Positions 35,655-44,364 of a stretch of DNA of 54,802 nucleotides are shown here, piece by piece. The DNA comes from Bryobacter sp. CoA8 C33 (lineage in GTDB: Bacteria > Acidobacteriota > Terriglobia > Bryobacterales > Bryobacteraceae): positions 1 through 54,802 of the forward strand of contig JAINDK010000015.1 of assembly GCA_019931185.1 (NCBI GenBank), read 5' to 3'. Every line of letters begins with the position of its first letter. Position 1 is the first letter of the stretch. The position numbers and the translations under genes were made by a program. Below the pieces are notes generated by a model, which searched no databases, was not told the DNA's origin, and worked only from the letters and a program-made list of their open reading frames with translations.

Positions 35655-36749
35655 CTACCTTACGAATCGAACGCAAACCGGACTTCCCACCCTCACCGGC
35701 GAGCCCATCGGAATCAACTTTCCCTCCCCTAAATCCACGCGAAACGAAAAGAGCTGATCAGAATTCTGGCCGCCCGCCACGACATACCGGCCATCCGGAC
35801 TCAACACGAAACCGCGCGGCACCCTCCCGCCGAGAGTTTGCTGACCCAGTGCTTCCAAGCCTCCGGCCCCATCCGGCCGGTACAAGGCCAAACTATCGTG
35901 CCCGCGATTGGAGCTGATCAGCAACTTCCCGCTCGGATGCAGCACAACTTCAGCCCCGGAGTTGCGCTCGTCCTTCATGCCCGCAGGCAGCGAGGACACG
36001 GTCCGCAATGCCTCCACCTTCGCTTCACCTTTCCACCGGAACACGCTGACACTCGAACCCATCTCGTTCAACACGTACACCAACCCGCCGTTGCCAAGCG
36101 CCAGATGCCGCGGACCACCCCCCTTCGGAGTCTCCAGTTGCGCTTTCTCCGCAAGGGCCCCCGTCGTCGCGTCAAAGCTGTAGATCTTTACTTGATCGAG
36201 TCCCAGATCCGCGACAAACAGATACTTGTTGTCCGCCGAAAAATTGACAGAGTGTGCATGCGGCCCTTGCTGACGGCGCGGGTCTACGCTTTTGCCTTTA
36301 TGTTGCACCATGGCCACAGCCTCACCAAGGCTGCCATCGGGCTTGACCGGCAACACCGACGCTGACCCACTTGTGTAATTCGCCACGGCCAGCCACTTTC
36401 CCGTTTGGTCCAGGTTCAAGTGACACGGAGCATCGCCCTTGGCTTTCACTTGATTCAACAAGCGGAGCTTGCCCGATGCCTCGATGGCGAAGGAACTCAC
36501 ATTCCCATTGTTGATTTCGTTAACGGCATAAAGAAACCTGCCCCCCCTGGCAATGGCAAGAAAAGAAGGATTTTCGCTTTCCGCCGCCAGTTCCGGCTCC
36601 GACAGCAACCCGGTTGCAGCGTTCAGTTGAACGCGGTAAATTCCCTTGCTGCCGCCAGGCTTTGTGTAGGTGCCGATGTAGGCCACCTGCCCGCACAAAG
36701 GAACGATGGTTATCAAAGCCATCCACCCTAGCCTGCTCATCTTCTTCAT
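35655..36749 (-). CDS. Lactonase-family (7-bladed beta-propeller) protein, exported
   Basis: A 364-residue protein with a signal peptide (MKKMSRLGWMALITIVPLCG). It belongs to the lactonase/6-phosphogluconolactonase (YbhE-like) family: AYIGTYTKPGGSKGIYRVQL, NPSFLAIARGGRFLYAVNE, QQGPHAHSVNFSADNKYLFV, GPRHLALGNGGLVYVLNE and GFVLSPDGRYVVAGGQNSD recur as propeller blades. Located between a transporter-like gene and a sugar dehydrogenase, it may open the lactone made by sugar oxidation in the periplasm. Its start overlaps the AI-2E gene stop (ATGA). Confidence 0.9.
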   Translation of the reverse strand: MKKMSRLGWMALITIVPLCGQVAYIGTYTKPGGSKGIYRVQLNAATGLLSEPELAAESENPSFLAIARGGRFLYAVNEINNGNVSSFAIEASGKLRLLNQVKAKGDAPCHLNLDQTGKWLAVANYTSGSASVLPVKPDGSLGEAVAMVQHKGKSVDPRRQQGPHAHSVNFSADNKYLFVADLGLDQVKIYSFDATTGALAEKAQLETPKGGGPRHLALGNGGLVYVLNEMGSSVSVFRWKGEAKVEALRTVSSLPAGMKDERNSGAEVVLHPSGKLLISSNRGHDSLALYRPDGAGGLEALGQQTLGGRVPRGFVLSPDGRYVVAGGQNSDQLFSFRVDLGEGKLIPMGSPVRVGSPVCVRFVR

Positions 36750-37804
36750 AACTCTAAAGCCTCCATTGCAAGTTTCGTGCCGCGAACCTGTTCACGCAGC
36801 AGTTTAATGACGGCGATCGCCATGGAAAACACCAGGGGACCCGCGAAAAGCCCCACCAATCCGAATGCATCGATTCCGCCCAGCAGTGCAAAAAACATCA
36901 CCGCGGTATTCATCCGTGCCTGTTCACTCAGTACAATCGGCCGGATCACATTATCCGCCATGCTCACCACCAATAGGCCCCACACCAGCAGAATCACCGC
37001 CGGCCGGATCTGCCCGGCCGCCAGGAGATAAAGCACGCCTGGCATCCAAATCAGACCCGCTCCCAACAGCGGCAGAATGCTCAGCAAAGCCGCGATCGCC
37101 CCCCAAAACACCGGCGACGGCAGGCCGCTGAACCAGAAGCCGAGGCCGGTCAAGGCCCCCTGCGCCGCTCCGACTGCCACCACGCCGTAAACATTGGCGA
37201 ACATCAGAGTCTTCACTTCGGCGAATAACCCATCCATCATTGCCCCCGGCAAGGGGACCCAATGCTTGCTCTCTTCGAGCAGCCCGGCTCCGCCGCGAAA
37301 TAAAAAGAACATCGTTGTCAACGTGACAATGCTTGAAAACAGCCAACTTCCCAGCCCCTGCAAGCTTTTACCCAGCCCGGTCAACAGGCCCGCTCCCAGC
37401 GCTCCCAGCCGCACCCGGATCATTTCCTTCAGCGCCTCCGGTTCCATGCCCGCCTTGGCGCCCACGCTACCCAGCAGCCGGTCGAGCCATTCCAGCCCGG
37501 CCGGATTGGTGCGCGCTTCGTTGAGCACGTCAACAAGCCCGCGCGCCTCCTGGGTGATGACCACGGCCAACACCGTGACCGGCAACAGAAACAGGGCGCC
37601 GCTCGCCAGCGTGCAAATCCAGGCCGATAGCGTCGGACGGCGCGTGCGCATGAGCAACCATGCGTAAGCGGGATAAAACACGATCGCTAGCACCACAGCG
37701 AGAAAGATCTCACTGAAAAACGGCGCCAGCACGAGATAGCAGCCATAGAGCAACATTAGCCCCAGGGCAGCCAACACGCCCCACGTCATCTGCCGCGAAC
37801 TCAA
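36746..37804 (-). CDS. AI-2E family transporter
   Basis: A 352-residue inner-membrane protein of the AI-2E/UPF0118 family with about eight membrane helices. The conserved parts are FFSEIFLAVVLAIVFYPAYAW near the N-terminus, FFLFRGG after the first helices, GVVAVGAAQGALTGLGFWF and LPLLGAGLIWMPGVLYLLAAG. Members export small signals or act as Na+(Li+)/H+ antiporters; substrate here unknown. It is the first gene of the lactonase-small subunit-GMC-cytochrome operon. 129 bp separate it from the divergent second GMC gene. Confidence 0.9.
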   Translation of the reverse strand: MSSRQMTWGVLAALGLMLLYGCYLVLAPFFSEIFLAVVLAIVFYPAYAWLLMRTRRPTLSAWICTLASGALFLLPVTVLAVVITQEARGLVDVLNEARTNPAGLEWLDRLLGSVGAKAGMEPEALKEMIRVRLGALGAGLLTGLGKSLQGLGSWLFSSIVTLTTMFFLFRGGAGLLEESKHWVPLPGAMMDGLFAEVKTLMFANVYGVVAVGAAQGALTGLGFWFSGLPSPVFWGAIAALLSILPLLGAGLIWMPGVLYLLAAGQIRPAVILLVWGLLVVSMADNVIRPIVLSEQARMNTAVMFFALLGGIDAFGLVGLFAGPLVFSMAIAVIKLLREQVRGTKLAMEALEL

Positions 37805-37933
37805 AACTCAATCCTCGCAAGAAGCTTTCTCATTGCCCACCCGGTATTGTTTCATGATTACCGCGCCGTAAACCGGCCTCGCCGCCAGTCGAGGTCAAAT
37901 TGCTACGTCACTGCGATAGGATGTTACTCCAGT

Positions 37934-39496
37934 ATGGCCAAGGAAGTTTTTGATGTAGTGATTGTCGGCTCGGGAGCCTGCGGTGGCACGGCGGCCGCGC
38001 ATCTGGCCCGGGCGGGAGTGAATGTCTGCGTGGTCGAAGGTGGGCCCAAAATCGAGACACGGACCGACTTCAACACACACGCCATGCCCTACGATTTTCC
38101 CAATCGGGGCATTCCAAAAATGCGCAATAACAAGCCTGGATTCGATACGGAGCGCTCTCGCGGTCTCGGCGGCAAGTCGATGCTCTGGAACGCGGTTGCC
38201 TGGCGTTTCGGCCCGCGTGATTTCGAAGGCTACACGCGGGATGGCGCCGGCTACGATTGGCCCATCTCGTACAAGGACCTCGCTCCCTGGTACGAGACCA
38301 TCGAGCGCGAGGTGGGCGTCTGCGGCAACCTCGACGGCCTTGAAGATCTGCCCGATGGCCTCTTCCTGCCGCCCGCGCCCATGAAGTGCTCCGACATCCT
38401 CATTCAACGGGGCGCCGCCAAGCTCGGCCACAAAGTGATCCACGTCCGTAAGTCCACTCTCACCCGGCCAAAATTCGGCCGGCCCGCTTGCCATTACTGC
38501 GGAAACTGCATGGCCGGCTGTGACGTGGCCGCGAAGTACAACTCCTGGGATGGACACATGCGCCCGCTGATGAAGACAGGCAAAATTACGCTTCAGCTTG
38601 ACAGCGTGGTCTACGACATCCCGGTCAATTCCGAAAATCGCGTCACGGGCGTCAAGTTTTTGAACCGCACGACGCTCGCCCCCGGCGAAGTGCACGGCAA
38701 GGTGGTCATCCTCGCGGCGGCCTGCGTGCAAAACGTCGCGCTGCTGCTGCAGGCCCGCTCCAACCGCTACCCCAATGGCCTCGCGAATTCCTCCGGCCGC
38801 GTTGGCAAGGACTTCATGCCCCACTTTACCGGCGGCGTCGAAGCCTTCCTGACTAAGCTCATTGGCAAGCCCATCACCAACGACGAGGGTTTTCTCGATC
38901 ACGCCTATCTGCCCAGCTTCATGCACCAGCGCAAGCGCGATTACGCCCGCTCCTGGGGCGCCCAATTCAACTACCAAAACCGCCGCAGCGTCGGTTGGGC
39001 CCGCGCCCTGCCGGGCATGGGCGCCGCCTATAAACAGTCCGTCAAGGACCGCTATCCCTCCTATTTCGTCTTCTCCCCTTACGGAGAAAAAATGCCCGAC
39101 GACAAGAGCTATATCGATCTCGATCCCGGCAAGAAGGACAAATTCGGACTTCCTGAAGTCCGGCGCTTTCTCTACTGGAACGCGAACGACATGCGCATCT
39201 TCCGCGACATGCAACAGCAGTCCCGCGCCATTCTCGAGGCCGCCGGCGCCGAGATCCATCAGGTCTACACAGAACCCCGTCCCAACCATGAAATCGGCGG
39301 CACCATCATGGGCAAGGATCCTCGCAAGAGCGTCACCGACAGCTACGGCCGCACTCATGACGTTGCCAACCTCTACACGCTCGGCGGGAATATCCTGCCC
39401 TCGGGCTCGGAGAAAAACCCCACTCACACCTTCATGGCTCTCTCGGCCCGCACCGCCGCCCACCTCATTGAGCAAGCACGGAAAGGAAATCTCTAA
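37934..39496 (+). CDS. GMC-family FAD-dependent dehydrogenase with Cys cluster, cassette 2
   Basis: A 520-residue flavoenzyme. The FAD motif is VIVGSGACGGTAAAHL. A four-Cys motif C-x2-C-x2-C-x3-C at 186, 189, 192 and 196 (CHYCGNCMAGC) is followed by AAKYNS, as in FAD-dependent gluconate and glucose dehydrogenases that carry an Fe-S cluster next to FAD. The C-terminal part has HEIGGTIMG and GSEKNPTHTFMALSAR. The ATG at 37934 is used because the FAD motif starts ten residues in; an upstream in-frame ATG at 37847 gives an unlikely leader. The stop overlaps the small-subunit start by one base. Confidence 0.92.
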   Translation: MAKEVFDVVIVGSGACGGTAAAHLARAGVNVCVVEGGPKIETRTDFNTHAMPYDFPNRGIPKMRNNKPGFDTERSRGLGGKSMLWNAVAWRFGPRDFEGYTRDGAGYDWPISYKDLAPWYETIEREVGVCGNLDGLEDLPDGLFLPPAPMKCSDILIQRGAAKLGHKVIHVRKSTLTRPKFGRPACHYCGNCMAGCDVAAKYNSWDGHMRPLMKTGKITLQLDSVVYDIPVNSENRVTGVKFLNRTTLAPGEVHGKVVILAAACVQNVALLLQARSNRYPNGLANSSGRVGKDFMPHFTGGVEAFLTKLIGKPITNDEGFLDHAYLPSFMHQRKRDYARSWGAQFNYQNRRSVGWARALPGMGAAYKQSVKDRYPSYFVFSPYGEKMPDDKSYIDLDPGKKDKFGLPEVRRFLYWNANDMRIFRDMQQQSRAILEAAGAEIHQVYTEPRPNHEIGGTIMGKDPRKSVTDSYGRTHDVANLYTLGGNILPSGSEKNPTHTFMALSARTAAHLIEQARKGNL

Positions 39497-40041
39497 TGTC
39501 GCAAAATGTCTTCGGTGACAACCGGCGCGAAACCATCAAGATCATCGGCGCTATTGGCGTGCAGTGCGCCTTTCCCTTCGCCGGCGATGAATTGTACGGC
39601 CAGCACGAACATCATGAGCCGGGCCGCTCGGCTGATCCCGGCCCGCCCCAGTTCTTCAATAAAGACCAGTTCGCCGCCTTGTCCCGTCTCACGGAACTGA
39701 TCCTGCCGGGATCGCTCGCCGCCAAAGTCCCCCATTACATCGACTTGGTCGTCCGCAACAACCCCATTCACAAGCAGACTTACACGGAAGGATTGGCCTG
39801 GCTTGCCTCCGTCCACTTTCTCACTCTCCCAGAGAAAGACCAACTCGCCCTTCTCGAACCTCTGTGCGCCGAAGTCGACCGGGGCGAGACCAACACACTG
39901 CAACAGAAGTTTTTCCGCCTGACGAAGAACATGACCGCCGACGGCTACTTCACCTCCCGCCCCGGTCTTCTTGAATACCTCGGCTATAAGGGCAATCAGG
40001 TCCTGGCCGAATTCCCGGAGTGCAAAATTGATGAACACTAA
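39496..40041 (+). CDS. Gluconate 2-dehydrogenase subunit 3-family protein, cassette 2
   Basis: A 181-residue small subunit. The N-terminus has DNRRETIKIIGAIG, a Tat-like signal. The His-rich QHEHHEPG segment precedes the core FFNKDQFAALSRLTELILPG. LQQKFFRLTKNMTADGYFTS and GLLEYLGYKG near the C-terminus are typical of this family. It pairs with the Cys-cluster GMC gene just upstream (TAATG overlap), so the two likely form a periplasmic dehydrogenase. The 3' end overlaps the FG-GAP gene by 11 bp. Confidence 0.88.
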   Translation: MSQNVFGDNRRETIKIIGAIGVQCAFPFAGDELYGQHEHHEPGRSADPGPPQFFNKDQFAALSRLTELILPGSLAAKVPHYIDLVVRNNPIHKQTYTEGLAWLASVHFLTLPEKDQLALLEPLCAEVDRGETNTLQQKFFRLTKNMTADGYFTSRPGLLEYLGYKGNQVLAEFPECKIDEH

Positions 40042-41158
40042 ATGGCTCTGCCTTCCTCTCTGCGCCGCCATGCTCGCTCAAGCGGGCCGGCGCCCGGCTG
40101 AATTGAATTTCAATAAGACCATGCTCGACAATGGCGCGGCCGAAACAGCCTGCTTGGCCGACATCAACGGCGACGGCAAGCTGGACATTGTCTCCGGTGA
40201 AAACTGGTACGCCGCCCCGAGTTGGAAGAAGACTCACTGGCGCGAGTTGAACTTCGACAATAACTACGTCGATGCCTTCTCCGACCTTCCTCTCGACGTC
40301 GATGGCGACGGTCATGTCGATATCATCACCGCCACTTACTTCCAGAAAAAACTCAGCTGGTACAAGAACCCCGGCAAGGGGAACGGCGCCTGGATCGAGA
40401 ACGTAATCGACACCGCCGGCCCGATCGAATTCGCCTTCCTGGTTGACCTCGACAACGACGGCAAGGCCCGCGAAATCCTGCCCCAGTTTGGCGGCCGCAC
40501 CGAAACCGCCTGGTACCGCTGGTCCGGCACGAAGTGGGACAAGATCATCGCCCACCCCGCCAACATGGGCCACGGCATCGGCTCGGGAGATCTCAACAAA
40601 GATGGCCGCACTGATATTCTCACGCCCCTCGGCTGGCTGGAGGCGCCCGCCGATCCGCTCAAGGGCCCCTGGCAGTTCCATCGTGACTTCCCCACGCTCA
40701 AAAGCCTCAGCTTCATGCACGTCATCGATGTCAACGGCGACGGCCGCATGGACATCGTCACTGGCAATGCCCACGACTACGGCTTCTTCTGGCTGGAACA
40801 GAATACCGGCGGCACCTTTGAGATGCGCATGATCGATGATTCCTGGTCACAACCCCACGCCATCGAGATGATCGACCTCAACAAGGACGGCAGGCTCGAC
40901 TTCCTGACCGGCAAACGCTACATGGCTCACAATGGCCGTGACCCCGGCGAGCGCGAGCCACTCGGTGTCTACTGGTTTGAATTCGCTAAGGAGCCCTCCG
41001 GCAAGATCCAGTGGACCAAGCACGTCATCGACTACTCCACGCGCACCGGCGGCGGCATGCAGATGCCCGTTGCCGACTTGAACGGCGATGGCCGCCTCGA
41101 TTTCGCCGCCCCTGGCAAGAGCGGGCTGTTTCTCTTTCTCGGTGCGCCTACTTTGTAA
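40031..41158 (+). CDS. Secreted FG-GAP/VCBS-repeat protein
   Basis: A 375-residue protein with a signal peptide (MNTKWLCLPLCAAMLAQAG). Seven calcium-loop-like motifs D-x-[DN]-x-D-G recur, such as DINGDGKLD, DVDGDGHVD, DLNKDGRTD, DVNGDGRMD and DLNGDGRLD, spaced through a beta-propeller. Such proteins bind carbohydrates or partners outside the cytoplasm; no catalytic motif is seen. The start at 40031 lies inside the end of the small-subunit gene, so the protein may work with the cassette 2 dehydrogenase. Its stop overlaps the convergent hydrolase gene by 11 bp. Confidence 0.85.
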   Translation: MNTKWLCLPLCAAMLAQAGRRPAELNFNKTMLDNGAAETACLADINGDGKLDIVSGENWYAAPSWKKTHWRELNFDNNYVDAFSDLPLDVDGDGHVDIITATYFQKKLSWYKNPGKGNGAWIENVIDTAGPIEFAFLVDLDNDGKAREILPQFGGRTETAWYRWSGTKWDKIIAHPANMGHGIGSGDLNKDGRTDILTPLGWLEAPADPLKGPWQFHRDFPTLKSLSFMHVIDVNGDGRMDIVTGNAHDYGFFWLEQNTGGTFEMRMIDDSWSQPHAIEMIDLNKDGRLDFLTGKRYMAHNGRDPGEREPLGVYWFEFAKEPSGKIQWTKHVIDYSTRTGGGMQMPVADLNGDGRLDFAAPGKSGLFLFLGAPTL

Positions 41159-41951
41159 TCCCGTGGCGTACCAGCCACTTCGCCAACAGATCGGCCCAAC
41201 TGTTTAACACCCAATCTCCAGGCGCCAGCCCCACTCCGTGGCGCCCATGCTCAAAGATGTGCAGTTCGGCTTCGACGCCATGCTTGCGCAGCGCGGCGTA
41301 ATAAGCAAGAGCGTTCTCCACCGGCACCACGGCATCGTCCGTCGTGTGAAACAGAAAGGTGGGTGGCGTCCGCGCCGTAACCTGTTTCTCGTTGCTCATC
41401 AGCTTGGCCAGTTCCGCGTCAGGCTGCTCGGAGCCGAGCAGATTCCGGCACGAGCCCTTGTGTTTCCATTCCTCCGTGCAGGTGATCACCGGATAACTCA
41501 GGATGGAAAAATCGGGCCGCGTCTCCGGAGTGAAGTGCGTCGAAATCGTCGAGGCCAGATGCCCGCCCGCGCTGAAGCCCCACACCCCCACGCGCCTGCT
41601 GTCCACACCCCACTCCTCTGCCCGGCGCCGCACCATCCGGAACGCCTCGCTCACGTCATCGAGCATCGCCGGGTGTTTGTGCCGCGGCCCCAGGCGATAC
41701 TTCAACACGAACGCATGCACCCCCAACGAGTTTAACCACCGCGCGATCTGCACCCCTTCATGGTCAATTGCCAGGTTCTGATAGCCACCTCCCGGGCACA
41801 CCACCACCGCCGCACCGCTCGCCTTGCCCCTCTCCGCCAGGTACGGGGTCAGCTCCGGCCGGTCCCGGGCATCTTCAAACACACCTTTGGCCGGATAGAG
41901 CGGAACCGGCGACTGCGACAACGTGGCTAACAAAAGGATACTGACCATCAC
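41148..41951 (-). CDS. Exported alpha/beta hydrolase (BD-FAE/acetyl-xylan-esterase-like)
   Basis: A 267-residue protein with a short hydrophobic N-terminus. VVVCPGGGYQNLAIDHEG gives the oxyanion part and GFSAGGH the nucleophile elbow (Ser near 132). Asp is in FHTTDDAVVPVE and His in EHGRHGVGL. The fold and motifs match esterases that remove acetyl or other acyl groups from plant polysaccharides. A role in the same carbohydrate region is plausible. It overlaps the convergent FG-GAP gene and is 52 bp from the divergent beta-propeller gene. Confidence 0.85.
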   Translation of the reverse strand: MMVSILLLATLSQSPVPLYPAKGVFEDARDRPELTPYLAERGKASGAAVVVCPGGGYQNLAIDHEGVQIARWLNSLGVHAFVLKYRLGPRHKHPAMLDDVSEAFRMVRRRAEEWGVDSRRVGVWGFSAGGHLASTISTHFTPETRPDFSILSYPVITCTEEWKHKGSCRNLLGSEQPDAELAKLMSNEKQVTARTPPTFLFHTTDDAVVPVENALAYYAALRKHGVEAELHIFEHGRHGVGLAPGDWVLNSWADLLAKWLVRHGITK

Positions 41952-42003
41952 TCACCCAAACTAGTGCATCCGCCGCGCGGGCCGCAACTGTATGCTGGTG
42001 AAC

Positions 42004-43212
42004 ATGCGTCGCCGCCATGTCCTTCCGGTGCTGTCCAGCCTCGGCCTCCGCGCCCAGTCGATCGAAGTCAAGCGCATCACCAATCCCCCCGGCTTCCACT
42101 GGTTCGGCTACTACGACAAGCTGCAATTCGATCCCACTGGGCGCTTCCTCCTCGGCCAGCGGGTGAACTTCGAGCACCGCTCTCCCCGGGCTGAAGATGA
42201 GATCGTCATTGGGGTAATCGATACCAGGGAGGCCAACCAGTGGCGTACCATCGGCTCCACTCGCGCCTGGAACTGGCAACAGGGGGCCATGCTGCAGTGG
42301 CTGCCCGGTTCCGCCACGCGCATCCTGTGGAACGACCGGCACGGCAACCAGTTCGTTTGCCGCATTTTCGATCTCGCTACGGGCAAGACCGAAACGATCC
42401 CCGCGCCGGTCTACACCCTCAGCCCGGATGGCCGCTCGGCCATCGCCCCGGACTTCCGCCGCCTCAACGATTGCCGCCCTGGTTATGGCCATGCCGGTAT
42501 TCCTGATCCCAACGCCTCCCATCCCGCTCCCGATTCCGCCGGTATCTGGCGCATTGACCTCCGCTCCGGTAAACAGCGCCTGCTGATTCCCTTCTCTGAA
42601 GCCGTCGCCATCGCGCCCCGCGAGCCCTACTCGGCCGGAGCGAAACACTGGTTCAACCACCTGCTGTACTCGCCGGACGGCAGCCGCTTCATCTTTCTCC
42701 ATCGCTGGCGTGGCCAAAAGGAAGGCGCCGGTTTCTCCACTCGCATGTTCACCGCCGGCGCCAACGGCAAGGATCTCTTCATCCTCGACCCCCACGGCCG
42801 CACCTCCCATTTCATCTGGCGTGACCCGCGCCACGTCCTGGCCTGGGCCGGCCATCCCATGCGCCCCACCGACCGTTTCTACCTCTACCAGGACCACACG
42901 AACCAGGTCGAAATCGTCGGTGAGAACATCATGACCGTCAACGGTCATTGTTCCTATCTTCCCGGCAACCGCTGGATCCTGAACGATACCTACCCGGATC
43001 GCAATCGCCTCCAGCACCTCTATCTCTTCGAGGTCGCAACTTCCCGCCGCGTACCGCTCGCCAGCCTGCTTTCCCCCAAGGAGTACACCGGCGAATGGCG
43101 CACCGACCTGCACCCCCGCTTTTCCCCCGATGGCCGCAAGGTCTGCATCGACTCAACCCACGAAGGGCTCGGCCGGCAACTCTATCTGCTCGACATCAGC
43201 TCCGTGCTTTGA
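42004..43212 (+). CDS. Exported beta-propeller protein (oligogalacturonate-lyase-like/TolB-like)
   Basis: A 402-residue protein starting with MRRRHVLPVLSSLGLRAQ, a possible twin-arginine signal. The body has WD/TolB-like blades: WFGYYDKLQFDPTGRFLLG, VYTLSPDGRSAIAPDF, NHLLYSPDGSRFIFLHRW and HPRFSPDGRKVCIDST. The His and Asp-rich sections resemble a family seen in polysaccharide-degrading bacteria and related in shape to oligogalacturonate lyase. Catalytic activity is not certain. The 3' end overlaps the tandem DUF1080 gene by 17 bp. An in-frame ATG at 41992 is a less likely start. Confidence 0.72.
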   Translation: MRRRHVLPVLSSLGLRAQSIEVKRITNPPGFHWFGYYDKLQFDPTGRFLLGQRVNFEHRSPRAEDEIVIGVIDTREANQWRTIGSTRAWNWQQGAMLQWLPGSATRILWNDRHGNQFVCRIFDLATGKTETIPAPVYTLSPDGRSAIAPDFRRLNDCRPGYGHAGIPDPNASHPAPDSAGIWRIDLRSGKQRLLIPFSEAVAIAPREPYSAGAKHWFNHLLYSPDGSRFIFLHRWRGQKEGAGFSTRMFTAGANGKDLFILDPHGRTSHFIWRDPRHVLAWAGHPMRPTDRFYLYQDHTNQVEIVGENIMTVNGHCSYLPGNRWILNDTYPDRNRLQHLYLFEVATSRRVPLASLLSPKEYTGEWRTDLHPRFSPDGRKVCIDSTHEGLGRQLYLLDISSVL

Positions 43213-44335
43213 TTCGCAGGTCTTTGTACTCGATCCAACTGCCCTTCTGGTGCGCCTGGATCAGGATCGTTCCCGGCTCCACGCGGTCCAGCTTCTGGCA
43301 GTCCACCACCGTCTCGCCATTGATTCGCACAACGCAGTGCCGTCCCTCGGCGAATAGTTGGAACAGAAACCATTTCTCCGGCTCAATTCGCGGATAGGGC
43401 CGGGCCCGCTCCAAGCCATAAAGCGAACCGGTCGGATACACGGCTCCCTCCACGTCGTGCACCTGGATCTCATAGCGCGGTTCCGCCCCCGTCTGCCCGC
43501 CGCGAAATAAAACGCCACCGTTCGAGTGGCGGCTGGCCCGCACATAACACTCCAGTGCGAAATCCTGGTACTTCTTGCGGCTCACCAGATAACCAAGCCC
43601 ATCCGCCCGCAAAACATTGCCAATCGCTTCCCAACTGGCCGCCTCCGTCGGGGTGAATTTCGTCAGATCCTCCGGCCGCCCATAGAGCACTTCCCACTTC
43701 TCCTGATCCGGCAATCGCGTCAAGCGGAAATTCCGGTAGCGCAGCGGATAGCTCAGACTTTCAATACCTAAAAAACCCCGCCGCAACCGGTACTTCAACT
43801 CCTTGTGCTCCTCGAGATTCAGCTGCTGCACGGGCGTGCCGTTCCACCACACGTCCAACCGCGGCCAGTCCAGCCGGATGCGGAACTGATTCCACTCTCC
43901 CTTGCCCTTCACCGTCACCGCCTTGGGCGCCACAACCGGAAAGACCGCCCCCACGCTTTCCGCCAGCGGCGGATCATCCTGTTTGTGAAAGATGTTGATC
44001 TTGAATCCGCACTCCGTCGGCGGCCCATGATGCGGCGCCGCGAAATAAAGTCCCCCATTGGCCCAACCCTTCAAGAAAACTTCCCCGCTCCAGTCGAAGT
44101 TCTCGTACTGCTCCGGGCTTCGCAGCCAGGTCGGAAAATTCGCCCCCGGGTGCACTACTACCTCGCCCTGGTCCACGTAAAAGGCCGTCTCCGGCCCCTC
44201 GACGATCTGCCAGCCGGAGAGCGTCTTTCCATCAAATAATCGCCGTTCTTCGGCGGAAATGGTGGCAACTGCCCCCGCTGCCAGTACAATAAAGTGACGG
44301 CGCGACTTGTCCTTTTTGACGAGTGTCGATCTCAT
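43196..44335 (-). CDS. Tandem DUF1080 (3-keto-disaccharide hydrolase-like) protein, Tat-exported
   Basis: A 379-residue protein. The N-terminus DKSRRHFIVLAAGAV is a twin-arginine signal. Two DUF1080/LamG-like beta-sandwich domains follow: about 32-200 (RLFDGKTLSGWQIVEG, LKGWANGGLYFAA, GEWNQFRIRLDW, FLGIES) and about 210-378 (WEVLYGRPEDLTKFTP, NGGVLFRGG, YEIQVHD). DUF1080 proteins cleave 3-keto-glycosides, the product of GMC-type glucoside 3-dehydrogenases. A -10-like TACAAT lies 8 bp before the ATG. It is divergent from the CorA-like gene. Confidence 0.88.
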   Translation of the reverse strand: MRSTLVKKDKSRRHFIVLAAGAVATISAEERRLFDGKTLSGWQIVEGPETAFYVDQGEVVVHPGANFPTWLRSPEQYENFDWSGEVFLKGWANGGLYFAAPHHGPPTECGFKINIFHKQDDPPLAESVGAVFPVVAPKAVTVKGKGEWNQFRIRLDWPRLDVWWNGTPVQQLNLEEHKELKYRLRRGFLGIESLSYPLRYRNFRLTRLPDQEKWEVLYGRPEDLTKFTPTEAASWEAIGNVLRADGLGYLVSRKKYQDFALECYVRASRHSNGGVLFRGGQTGAEPRYEIQVHDVEGAVYPTGSLYGLERARPYPRIEPEKWFLFQLFAEGRHCVVRINGETVVDCQKLDRVEPGTILIQAHQKGSWIEYKDLRIKARS

Positions 44336-44343
44336 GAACTGCG

Positions 44344-44349
44344 ATTGTA
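44344..44349 (-). promoter_or_regulatory. -10 box close to DUF1080 start
   Basis: TACAAT on the minus strand ends 8 bp before the ATG at 44335, matching 5/6 of the -10 consensus. A transcript would begin at or within two bases of the start codon. No Shine-Dalgarno is present in the 29-bp divergent gap. Confidence 0.35.
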
Positions 44350-44364
44350 CAAAACCTGCTCAAC

